Shown in pieces: positions 36,849 to 43,856 of a DNA stretch of 60,215 bases; position 1 is the stretch's first letter, and each line of letters opens with the position of its first letter. The notes below the pieces were generated by a model that ran no database searches, was not told the DNA's origin, and was given only the letters and a program-made list of their open reading frames with translations. This DNA is from Burkholderiales bacterium Ga0077543 (GTDB lineage: Bacteria > Pseudomonadota > Gammaproteobacteria > Burkholderiales > Burkholderiaceae_C), in NCBI GenBank assembly GCA_001464055.1, contig LNET01000034.1, positions 1 to 60,215 of the forward strand, in the 5' to 3' direction. The translations under genes and the position numbers were made by a program.

Positions 36849-37185
36849 GCCGCCTTGATCGAGAAACTGGCCTGCGAAGAGGCCGCGCGCTTCACCCGCT
36901 TTTGCCACGCCTTTTGGCCCGCCGATCCTGAGCCTGTACGGAACGCCGGACTTCATGGTCTGCCCCGAGCCCGTGAAGACCGGCCTGGTGCGCCACGGCG
37001 GTAGCCTGTTCCTGGCCGGCGCCGCGCTGAGGGTGCCGCGCTTCACCGTCGTGCTGCGCAAGGGCTACGGCCTGGTTCGAGGCCAAGGTGGCGAGCCTGT
37101 ACGAGGAGGGCAAGGCCTTGTCGATTGCTTCGGTGCTGTAGATCGACGGGGTGATCGATCCGACGGGAACACGAGGGTGGGTGGG
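36849..37185 (+). pseudogene. Decayed acyl-CoA carboxylase carboxyltransferase remnant
   Basis: Three fragments in different frames line up with the biotin-dependent carboxyltransferase (propionyl/acetyl-CoA carboxylase beta) C-terminal domain. Frame from 36858: IEKLACEEAARFTRFCHAF. Shifted by one base from 36922: PILSLYGTPDFMVCPEPVKT, then FTVVLRKGYGL. After a deletion of the expected central part, shifted again from 37076: FEAKVASLYEEGKALSIASVL, given here in part, followed by a TAG where a Glu is expected and then IDGVIDP. Two frameshifts, one internal deletion and one stop mean it cannot be functional. The surrounding N-terminal half is not found. Confidence 0.75.
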
Positions 37186-37280
37186 GGCGGGAATGATCGA
37201 TGGGATGGATGCGGCGAAAAATCCATGAAATTCAAAAGTGTCGATTTCCTTTTTCATGGTTTAGAAGCTAGACTGCACCG

Positions 37281-38438
37281 ATGATTCGCCGTCCTGCCCT
37301 GGAAGCCGCTGTCGCCCGCGCAATGGGCCGATCGCGTGCCGTGGTGCTTGTGGGCCCCCGCCAGGCGGGCAAGACGACCCTTGCTCGCCGCTTTGTGCAG
37401 CCCGACGCGCCGGGCTACTTCGACCTGGAGAACCCCCTCGACCTTGCCCGGCTGGACGAGCCCTACGCCACGCTGTCGCGGCTGGACGGCCTGGTGGTCA
37501 TCGACGAAGTGCAGCGCCGCCCGGGTCTCTTCCCGGTGCTGCGCACCCTGATCGACCGCAGCAATCGGCCCGGGCAGTACCTGCTGCTGGGCAGCGCCGC
37601 GCCGGCGCTGCTGCGCCAGGCGGGCGAGTCGCTGCTGGGCCGCATCGAGATCATCGAAGTGCAGGGCTTCGATCTGTCGGAGACCTGCCCGGCCGATTGC
37701 CCCTGGAGCGATGTGACGGCCGATGCGCTGTGGCTGCGCGGCGGTTTCCCGCCGGCATTCCTGGCGATGAGCGACGCCGACAGCCTGGCCTGGCGCCGTC
37801 AGGCCGTCGCCAGCCATGCCGAGCTCGACTTGCCGCAACTGGGCATCGGCATCGCCGCCCCGGCGATGCTGCGCTTCTGGCGCATGCTGGCTCACGTGCA
37901 CGGCAACGTCTGGTCGGCGGCCGACCCGGCGCGTTCACTGGGTGTCTCGGAACCCACCGTGCGCCGCTACCTCGACGTGCTGACGCAGACGCTGATGGTG
38001 CGCCAGCTGCCGCCCTGGCACGCCAACCTGGCCAAGCGGCAGGTCAGGGCACCCAAGGTCTACTTCCGCGACAGCGGGCTGTTGCATGCGTTGCTGGACG
38101 TCCCCACGTTGCCGGCGCTGCTGGCGCATCCGCGCAGCGGAGCCAGCTGGGAGGGCTTTGCCCTTGAACAGGTGCTGCGCATCGCCCGACCCGACGAGGC
38201 CTACTTCTGGGCCACGCACCAGGGGGCTGAACTGGACCTGCTGATGCTGCGCAGCGGGCGCCGAATCGGCGTGGAGTTCAAGCGCAGCGATGCGCCGGTG
38301 GTGACGAAGTCGATGCGGATTGCGATCGAGGATCTGCGGCTGGATGCGCTGTATGTCGTGTATCCGGGGGCGCAGCGGTATCCGATGGGGGAGGGGGTCG
38401 AGGCGGTGCCGGTGTGGGGGATGCTTCCGGGCGTTTGA
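37281..38438 (+). CDS. AAA-family ATPase with DUF4143 C-terminus
   Basis: A 385-residue protein: P-loop VVLVGPRQAGKTTLARRF (about 21-38), Walker B LDGLVVIDEVQRRP, sensor-like LLGSAAPALL, a winged-helix-like middle (ARSLGVSEPTVRRYLDVL) and a C-terminal DUF4143 region with PKVYFRDSGLLHALL and the nuclease-like FWATHQGAELDLL...GVEFKRSDAP pattern. The family is widespread, often near toxin-antitoxin or mobile genes; its role is unknown. It is unlinked in function to the T6SS genes as far as I can see and lies between two decayed loci. Confidence 0.9.
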   Translation: MIRRPALEAAVARAMGRSRAVVLVGPRQAGKTTLARRFVQPDAPGYFDLENPLDLARLDEPYATLSRLDGLVVIDEVQRRPGLFPVLRTLIDRSNRPGQYLLLGSAAPALLRQAGESLLGRIEIIEVQGFDLSETCPADCPWSDVTADALWLRGGFPPAFLAMSDADSLAWRRQAVASHAELDLPQLGIGIAAPAMLRFWRMLAHVHGNVWSAADPARSLGVSEPTVRRYLDVLTQTLMVRQLPPWHANLAKRQVRAPKVYFRDSGLLHALLDVPTLPALLAHPRSGASWEGFALEQVLRIARPDEAYFWATHQGAELDLLMLRSGRRIGVEFKRSDAPVVTKSMRIAIEDLRLDALYVVYPGAQRYPMGEGVEAVPVWGMLPGV

Positions 38439-38496
38439 TCTGGGCTGCGGCGGTTGCCCACCCAGCCATCCACTGATCCACAGGGTTTGGCGGTGC

Positions 38497-38658
38497 TCAG
38501 TGCTCCATTGGCAATTGGCTGACCTGTATCGTCCTGCCATCTCGCTTGCGACGCGCTTGGCGAACCGGTGCTGCGCGTTGCCCCGCGGCGTACCTGGAAG
38601 GCGCTTCCCGGGCGGCGTTGGCGAAAGGACTGGCATGGGTGTCAAGGAACGCCCTCAT
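38497..38658 (-). pseudogene. Truncated PIN-domain toxin remnant
   Basis: The frame begins MRAFLDTHASPF, the hallmark start of PIN-domain (VapC-type) toxins, where Asp in FLDT is the first metal ligand. It ends after 53 residues (RDGRTIQVSQLPMEH), far short of the roughly 130 of a working toxin. It overlaps the end of the antitoxin-like frame by 17 bases, the usual toxin-antitoxin arrangement. Assigning it to this family from so short a piece is inference. Confidence 0.5.
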
Positions 38659-38932
38659 TCGTGCGGCGGCGCTTGTCGAGTTCCTGCATCCGTTCACCGT
38701 ACAGCGCGGCACGCCCTTGCCAGGCAGGAGACGCATCGCCCGCCCTGGGGAGCGCGCGCACGAACCCCGCGCGCAAGCGCGCCACGTGTCGCTCGGCATC
38801 GTCTTCGCCCTGCCCGATGTACTGCTCGTTCGAGCGACGGCAGATCTCGTTGACGCTCGAGTCGTCCTTGAGAGCCTTGATGCGGGCGTCCTTCAGCAGC
38901 GCATCGTCGATGACAAAGGTGAGGTTGGATAT
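38642..38932 (-). pseudogene. Antitoxin-like remnant (VapB/RHH type) without start codon
   Basis: The sequence SNLTFVIDDALLKDARIKAL, then SSVNEIC, matches the ribbon-helix-helix antitoxins paired with PIN toxins. Homologues start with Met directly before SNLTF; here the codon at 38930-38932 is ATA. The frame stays open upstream to 39100, but without antitoxin-like residues or a ribosome-binding site. The C-terminal part (WQGRAALYGERM) also fits. With the truncated toxin next to it, the module looks inactive. Confidence 0.6.
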
Positions 38933-39047
38933 GCGTGGGAGGCTCAGCGAACACGGAATCAGTGTGACGCTGGTTGTGCGTCTCGTGGTTGCAGCCTGCG
39001 GCGCCGCGGCATCGGGTGGGAGGGAGCCGTGCGCAAGAGTCAAGGCC

Positions 39048-39100
39048 TGACCCCGTGCATGCATATGCGAGCATATGCATGTGCTATTGACCCCGTGCAT
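39048..39100. repeat. Perfect palindrome flanked by 13-bp direct repeats
   Basis: CATGCATATGC (39058-39068) and GCATATGCATG (39071-39081) form an 11-bp perfect inverted repeat with a 2-base centre. TGACCCCGTGCAT occurs at 39048-39060 and again, 40 bases on, at 39088-39100. The preceding GTCAAGGCCTGACCCC resembles sequence near REP-type repeats in proteobacteria (recollection, not searched). It lies just upstream of the antitoxin remnant. Confidence 0.7.
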
Positions 39101-39151
39101 TCGTTGCGGCGATCAGTCGCTTGTCAGCGCACTGCGGACCACGGTTCGTCC

Positions 39152-40051
39152 CTACGCGATTCGGCCCCACTTTTGACCATCGAACGACATGACATCGCGT
39201 TCCCCGATGGACCACATCACGTCCGCGGTGGCGCTGAGGTGATAGAAGGAACCTGGCGGATCCGATCCGAAGTTCACGTTGACCAGAGAACTTCCTGTGA
39301 GCGTGAAGAGCGCGCTAGCCGTTGCGACGAAGATCTGCCCCTTGAATTCCCGCACTGACCAAATGTCGTCCTCAGTCGCCTGATGGGCTACTGCCGCCAG
39401 GGAGCCAGGTTTTCCGATCAACAGAACACCACGGTGACCTGCGACGACGACGTTGCCATCTGAGGTGCATGTCACGCGCGTCAGGTTCACGTTGGTTCCG
39501 CTGTCCACGGACTGCCAACTCACGCCGTCGAAGTGCCAGATCGCGCCGCGGTTACCGACCGCAAATAGATCGGATGGAGAATTTCCATCCACGGCTTCGG
39601 CATTGAACTCGGCCGGCAATCCATCATCAATTCGGGTCCATCGCTGGAGCGAATCGAGTCGATAGAGCGAGCCGTTGTGTCCTGCGGCATGAGCCCGTCC
39701 GCCAACGGTCGCCGTCCATCGGATATCACCGTATCTCGGCGAAACAGGAGCTGGCAGGGAGTTTCGAAAGATGTTGTCCGCCAAACGCGCGGACCCCGTC
39801 GTAAGGCCATAGTCGCCATTACCTGCGGCCATGACCAACGTCGTCTCAGGCTCGGCAGCCAAGCAACACGTGTGCGCGTCGAAGTTCAAGGAACCTGTCA
39901 CCCACTTGCCGTCTGCCCATTTGAAGAACTCTGTGTGAGGTTCGTCGTCCTCTTGCCGTCTGGGGTCTGCGGCAAGGATGTAGCCCAGACGTGGGCCTCG
40001 AACGACGCCGGTCCGCACTATCAGCTTCTCCAGCGGATTATTTGCATTCAT
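39152..40051 (-). CDS. Beta-propeller-like protein, candidate immunity to the DUF4150 toxin
   Basis: Start ATG 40051 has GAGGTG upstream. The 299-residue protein lacks a signal peptide and shows repeated blades of the type GxxGxLYRLDS..W, GNRGAIWHFDGVSWQSV, GHRGVLLIGKPG, ending MSFDGQKWGRIA, a pattern seen in WD40/kelch-like propellers. I do not recognise a named family. It directly follows the PAAR-like nuclease toxin gene (16 bases apart), the usual place for the cognate immunity gene, and both have visibly lower G+C than their neighbours. Confidence 0.65.
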   Translation of the reverse strand: MNANNPLEKLIVRTGVVRGPRLGYILAADPRRQEDDEPHTEFFKWADGKWVTGSLNFDAHTCCLAAEPETTLVMAAGNGDYGLTTGSARLADNIFRNSLPAPVSPRYGDIRWTATVGGRAHAAGHNGSLYRLDSLQRWTRIDDGLPAEFNAEAVDGNSPSDLFAVGNRGAIWHFDGVSWQSVDSGTNVNLTRVTCTSDGNVVVAGHRGVLLIGKPGSLAAVAHQATEDDIWSVREFKGQIFVATASALFTLTGSSLVNVNFGSDPPGSFYHLSATADVMWSIGERDVMSFDGQKWGRIA

Positions 40052-40067
40052 TTCGCTACACCTCGGG

Positions 40068-41147
40068 TCAGAGGGTCGTGTCGTTTTTCGGTTCGCCGCC
40101 GGCTGTGGTCGGGCGAATCTGGTCCTTGTCGGAGATGCCCATGGCCTGGTGCCCGCTCCTAAGCTGCTGCTCGGTGCAAGCGGCAGGACACTCTGTCTCT
40201 TCTTCCACCGCTTTCGCCCCAACCTTCTCCGCATCTCCTACAGACCATCGCTTGTCTGCCGGGATCTGCTTGCCACTCGACACGCCAACCGCTTGCCGCG
40301 TCAGCAAGTTTGTCTTCGCATGGATTTCGCCATGCTTGCCGGTCGAGTGTGAAACCCCTTCGGCACAAATGCACGGAGCCATGTCTTTGTCGTACTTGGC
40401 TTCGGGTGAAATGAGGGGCAAAGGATTTCCGCCGGAACCGGGTGTCTTGAACTGGGACTTGGGTACGACATGGTGCGGAGTGCTCTTCTTGCCAGCTGTC
40501 TCGCAGCACGGTACGTTGTATGCCATCAGTATGCACTTGCGTGCACTTTCGCAGTCCCCTTTGTCGCAGAGATCGCGACCCAGTCCTTCATTGTTGAATG
40601 GGCCTAGAGGGCTACCCGCGGGACGTGTGTTCTTCGCGACGGCTGGGCCACAAGCCCTGTTGAACTCGTTCGCCATTTCCTTGCACTCTTCACCGACGAT
40701 CTGCGAGACGGCCATATCGTCGGTGTAAAGCCAAGGGATGGTGTTGCCGGGCGCCGAGCCGTGATTGTGAGTCGTCATGTCCATCATGCGGACGACGTTC
40801 TCTCCCTCGACCTTCACGTCCATCGACCACATGGTGAAGTACACCTTGCCCATGTTCTTGCTGGTCACCACCCCCTTCTTTGGTGCGGCACCAGCCTCGT
40901 CCCCCATGCTCTTCTTGAAGCTGCTCTTGTTCTTGAGCATCACTTCGGCGCCCGAAATCTTCACGCTCGAAGAGCCATCGCTGGTGTCCGATGCCAAGCC
41001 TGTATTCGGATAAGGAATAGGTACCCCCGGAGGAGTTGCTGGCGTTTGTGGCGGAGTGAAGCACACGTCCGGAAACGCGCAGATGGACTTGCCTGCGGCC
41101 TTCTTGCACGACACCTCCATGTTGTTGGCAAAGACCTGGTTGCTCAT
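40068..41147 (-). CDS. PAAR-like DUF4150 protein with predicted HNH/GHH-type nuclease toxin domain
   Basis: ATG 41147 overlaps the previous stop (ATGA). The 359-residue protein begins with a DUF4150 PAAR-like spike domain (about 1-140: VFANNMEVSCKKAAGKSICAF, shown in part; TPPGVPIPYPNTG; THNHGSAPGNTIPWLY). The C-terminal half is Cys-rich and carries TPHHVVPKSQF (His225-His226) followed by SHSTGKHGEIHAK, a pattern of HNH/endonuclease VII toxins such as the Tox-GHH2 group found in the T6SS DNase effector Tse7. It would cap the VgrG spike and carry its own DNase into target cells. The nuclease class is inferred from the His motif. Confidence 0.8.
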   Translation of the reverse strand: MSNQVFANNMEVSCKKAAGKSICAFPDVCFTPPQTPATPPGVPIPYPNTGLASDTSDGSSSVKISGAEVMLKNKSSFKKSMGDEAGAAPKKGVVTSKNMGKVYFTMWSMDVKVEGENVVRMMDMTTHNHGSAPGNTIPWLYTDDMAVSQIVGEECKEMANEFNRACGPAVAKNTRPAGSPLGPFNNEGLGRDLCDKGDCESARKCILMAYNVPCCETAGKKSTPHHVVPKSQFKTPGSGGNPLPLISPEAKYDKDMAPCICAEGVSHSTGKHGEIHAKTNLLTRQAVGVSSGKQIPADKRWSVGDAEKVGAKAVEEETECPAACTEQQLRSGHQAMGISDKDQIRPTTAGGEPKNDTTL

Positions 41148-42175
41148 GCAGCCACCTTCTGCAGCAAGGTCATCGCACTGCGCTGCCCAGCGTCGTTGGC
41201 CATGTGGGCCAGCACGCGCGGACCCGCACCGAAGCCCTTGCGGCCAGCCACCTGGGCTGTCACCAGCACCAGCATGCCCGCCACGGCACCCGTCTCGCCG
41301 GTGCACTCGGAGGGATGCCAGATGTCGAACTCGGCCTTGCGCACGCGCAGGATGCGCGACAAGGCCAGCGCGGCTTCCTTGAAGTAGTACTGTTCGCCCG
41401 AGATGTCGGTGATGCGGAAGTCAAGGTCCTGCATCTGCCAGCCGGCTTCCTCAAGACTCAGGCGTATCGCCTGCGACAGGCCGTCGCCGCGCAGCGGTTC
41501 GCCGCTGTCCAGGTGCGCCCGCTCCTTCGCGAAGCCGACGCCGGTGCAGGTCAGCTCGCCGGCTTGCCCCGCCGGTGCGCCGACCAGCAGCGCCCCGGCG
41601 CCCTCACCGGGCATGAAGCCATTGGAGTTGCGGTTCGTCAGCAGCCGCTCTTGGCTTTCGTACTGGCTCAACGTGGGCCAGGACAGCAGGCTGTCGGTGG
41701 CCGCCAGAAGCACGCGCTTCAGCTTCCCGTCCGACAGCAAGGTGCGTGCTTGCGCCATGGCCACTGCCACGGCCACCCGCCCATGCGGCACCACGGCCGA
41801 CAGCGGGGCGAAGCTCACGCCGAGCTCTTTCTGTACCAAGGCGAAGAGCTGGTCGTCCAGGCCCGCCATGCGCCCGGGTCGCTCGGCCTCGGCCACGCAC
41901 AACAGCAGCGGCAGCGTGTTCCACTCGGCCTTGGGCACGTCGTGCAGTGCCTCCTCGATGGCCAACGCTGCCATCTTCGCCAGCTTGGTCAGGCCACGCC
42001 AGGGCTGCTCCAGCACCACCTGGTGCGCCATGATCCATTCGCCGCCCGAGTCGATGAAGCGTGTCTCGGTGGGATTGCTGATCTTGGCGCGGAAGGCCGC
42101 GCAGCTCCCGGCCGCCGTCAGACCGACCGAGGTGACGAGCCCCGTGCCGTGGATGGCGATCGGCATGGCGCTCAT
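41144..42175 (-). CDS. Ketosynthase-fold protein, probably inactive, in T6SS effector operon
   Basis: A 343-residue beta-ketoacyl-synthase-like protein: the thiolase-fold start (IAIHGTGLVTSVGLTAAGSC) and NGFMPGEGAGALLVG match the family. The active-site Cys region (TACSSG in enzymes) aligns with SAVVPHGRVAVA, with no Cys, and the later GHTGAAAG motif reads CTGETGAVAG, without His. So condensation chemistry is unlikely. Such proteins occur with DUF2169 and DUF4150 genes in T6SS islands; an adaptor role is inference. Both ends overlap neighbours by four bases. Confidence 0.8.
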   Translation of the reverse strand: MSAMPIAIHGTGLVTSVGLTAAGSCAAFRAKISNPTETRFIDSGGEWIMAHQVVLEQPWRGLTKLAKMAALAIEEALHDVPKAEWNTLPLLLCVAEAERPGRMAGLDDQLFALVQKELGVSFAPLSAVVPHGRVAVAVAMAQARTLLSDGKLKRVLLAATDSLLSWPTLSQYESQERLLTNRNSNGFMPGEGAGALLVGAPAGQAGELTCTGVGFAKERAHLDSGEPLRGDGLSQAIRLSLEEAGWQMQDLDFRITDISGEQYYFKEAALALSRILRVRKAEFDIWHPSECTGETGAVAGMLVLVTAQVAGRKGFGAGPRVLAHMANDAGQRSAMTLLQKVAA

Positions 42176-43284
42176 GCCGGCGCCGCCTCGCTCGGCAGGG
42201 CCTTGTCCGTCGGCACCATGATCACGGGAATGGGGAAGGCGACCTTGTCGCGCTGCTGCCACCACTCTTTCCCTTTCTTCCCCACCAGCACCTGCGCGAT
42301 CTCGTGCATGTTCTTCTTCAAGGGCCGCGCCACTCTCCAGCTCATCGTGAAGCACTCGGCGTCGGGCTCGAAGACGATGGTGTCCAGGTTCGCGACCAGA
42401 TCTTCGCGATCGCCACGCTTGGGGAACACATGCACCGGTGCCTCGAAGTGCGGCAGCATGAACCTTCGCTCGCCATCCGGTGTGAAGCCGCTCAGCACCA
42501 CTTCCATCGGACCCTTGGGCAAGGGCAGTTGCTGGTCTTCGGGCGCGGCCTGGTAGTAGCGTTCGTCGAAGTCGGCGGGCAGGAAGGGGAAGACCTCGTC
42601 CAGCCACTGCTGGTCGTAGGTGCCGGCAAAGCGCGCGCGCGCCGGCCAGCCGCGCGCCAGCGGGCCGAAGGAGATGGGCTGGTACTTGCCTGCGGGGTCG
42701 GTCACGGGCTGCCCGGGCACTTCCAGGTTCGGCAACGGGCTGCCATCGACCCATTGAGCCTTCAGGTGCTTGTGCCAGCCGCGGCCGGCCGGGTTGGGCA
42801 GGTAGGCGTCGTGCTCGCTCTCGTCTTCTGGGTGCCGGTCGGCGCCGCCGAAGGCCACGTCGTACGACAAGGGCAGGCTGCTGAAGTGTTCGGGTTCGCT
42901 GGCGCCGATTGTCGCGATGTTGGCCTTCCACACCCGCGGGCCCACCACGTCGGCTTCCTTCACCATCGGCCCCACCTGCAGCCGCACCCGCATGCGCGTG
43001 ACGGCCTTTCCGGCCGGCGCATGCGCGCTGCCCACCAGCAGCACGTCGCAGGCGCGCTTGCGCGGCGCGAAGTCGATTTCGTGGACCGGTGAGCTGAAGC
43101 CAGGCGCGCCGGTGAAGATGTCGGCCATGATCAACGGCAACTGCTTGTCCGCCAAATGCACGGCCTCGCCCGGTTTGGGAAGCACGAAGGTGCCCTTGAT
43201 CACCACCACCAGCAGTTCGCGCCCGCTGGGCTCCAGGCCCATGTTGTAGCCGGCGGTCATGCGGGTGGCGTTGATCAGTTGCAT
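42172..43284 (-). CDS. DUF2169 family T6SS adaptor
   Basis: A 370-residue protein with the DUF2169 pattern (LLVVVIKGTFVLPKPGE, PDFAPRKRACDVLLVG-like, LSYDVAFGGADRHP, NPAGRGWHKH, ISFGPLARGWPAR, AGTYDQQWLDEVFPFLPADF). Proteins of this family are encoded between VgrG and effector genes and help load effectors. It starts 13 bases after the DUF6484 gene. Confidence 0.9.
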   Translation of the reverse strand: MQLINATRMTAGYNMGLEPSGRELLVVVIKGTFVLPKPGEAVHLADKQLPLIMADIFTGAPGFSSPVHEIDFAPRKRACDVLLVGSAHAPAGKAVTRMRVRLQVGPMVKEADVVGPRVWKANIATIGASEPEHFSSLPLSYDVAFGGADRHPEDESEHDAYLPNPAGRGWHKHLKAQWVDGSPLPNLEVPGQPVTDPAGKYQPISFGPLARGWPARARFAGTYDQQWLDEVFPFLPADFDERYYQAAPEDQQLPLPKGPMEVVLSGFTPDGERRFMLPHFEAPVHVFPKRGDREDLVANLDTIVFEPDAECFTMSWRVARPLKKNMHEIAQVLVGKKGKEWWQQRDKVAFPIPVIMVPTDKALPSEAAPA

Positions 43285-43297
43285 TGCCGTGCCGCCG

Positions 43298-43846
43298 TCA
43301 GTTCAGCTGCACCGAGCCGCCCTTGACGCGGTTCACGCCGGTCGACCGGCTCAGCACGTAGCTGCCTTCGATCAGCACCTTGCCCGCCTTCGTCAGCGTG
43401 ATGCTGGCCTTGCCGCAGCGCAGCACCATCTGTTCTTTTGCGCTGACGATGAGGCGCTGGCCGTCGGCGTCCACTTCCACCTGCGCCGGCGGCTCGGCCA
43501 GAGGCCAGCCAGCGGCCTGGCGCACCACGCCCATGACAATGGGCCGAGTGGCGTCGCCGCCTTCGAACATCAGCACCACGGGCTGGCCGATGTGCGGTCC
43601 GTGCAGGTCGATCGTGCTGCGCGCGCGCATGGCGGTGGGTTGGCCGTCGAATCGCACCAGGGGCGTGTTGCCGCCGTCGGCCAGAGCCAGAAGTTCGCCC
43701 ACGAGCACCCCGTGGATGAGCGCCCGCTGTGCCGTTGCGTCGGGTGCCGCTGCCGCCGATGCCGGGCCCTGCAGCAGCGGCGACAGGAGATCGGGCGACT
43801 CCTGCGCCTGTGCCGTCATCTCAACGGGCAAATCATGGGGGTTCAT
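43298..43846 (-). CDS. DUF6484-like VgrG-associated protein
   Basis: 182 residues; the core ALIHGVLVGELLALADGG, ARSTIDLHGPHIGQPVVLMF and RPIVMGVVRQ resembles the OB-fold strands of VgrG/gp5 spike proteins. The end (KASITLTKAGKVLIEGSYV, RVKGGSVQLN) repeats the beta-strand style of the VgrG needle. I recall it as DUF6484, often found just after vgrG. It is 10 bases downstream of the vgrG stop. Confidence 0.75.
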   Translation of the reverse strand: MNPHDLPVEMTAQAQESPDLLSPLLQGPASAAAAPDATAQRALIHGVLVGELLALADGGNTPLVRFDGQPTAMRARSTIDLHGPHIGQPVVLMFEGGDATRPIVMGVVRQAAGWPLAEPPAQVEVDADGQRLIVSAKEQMVLRCGKASITLTKAGKVLIEGSYVLSRSTGVNRVKGGSVQLN

Positions 43847-43856
43847 CGCCAGGGCC

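Noticed and set aside
36573..37061. A 162-codon - strand frame as a gene
   Set aside because: It overlaps the carboxyltransferase remnant on the + strand, which explains the sequence; the - strand translation shows no family features.
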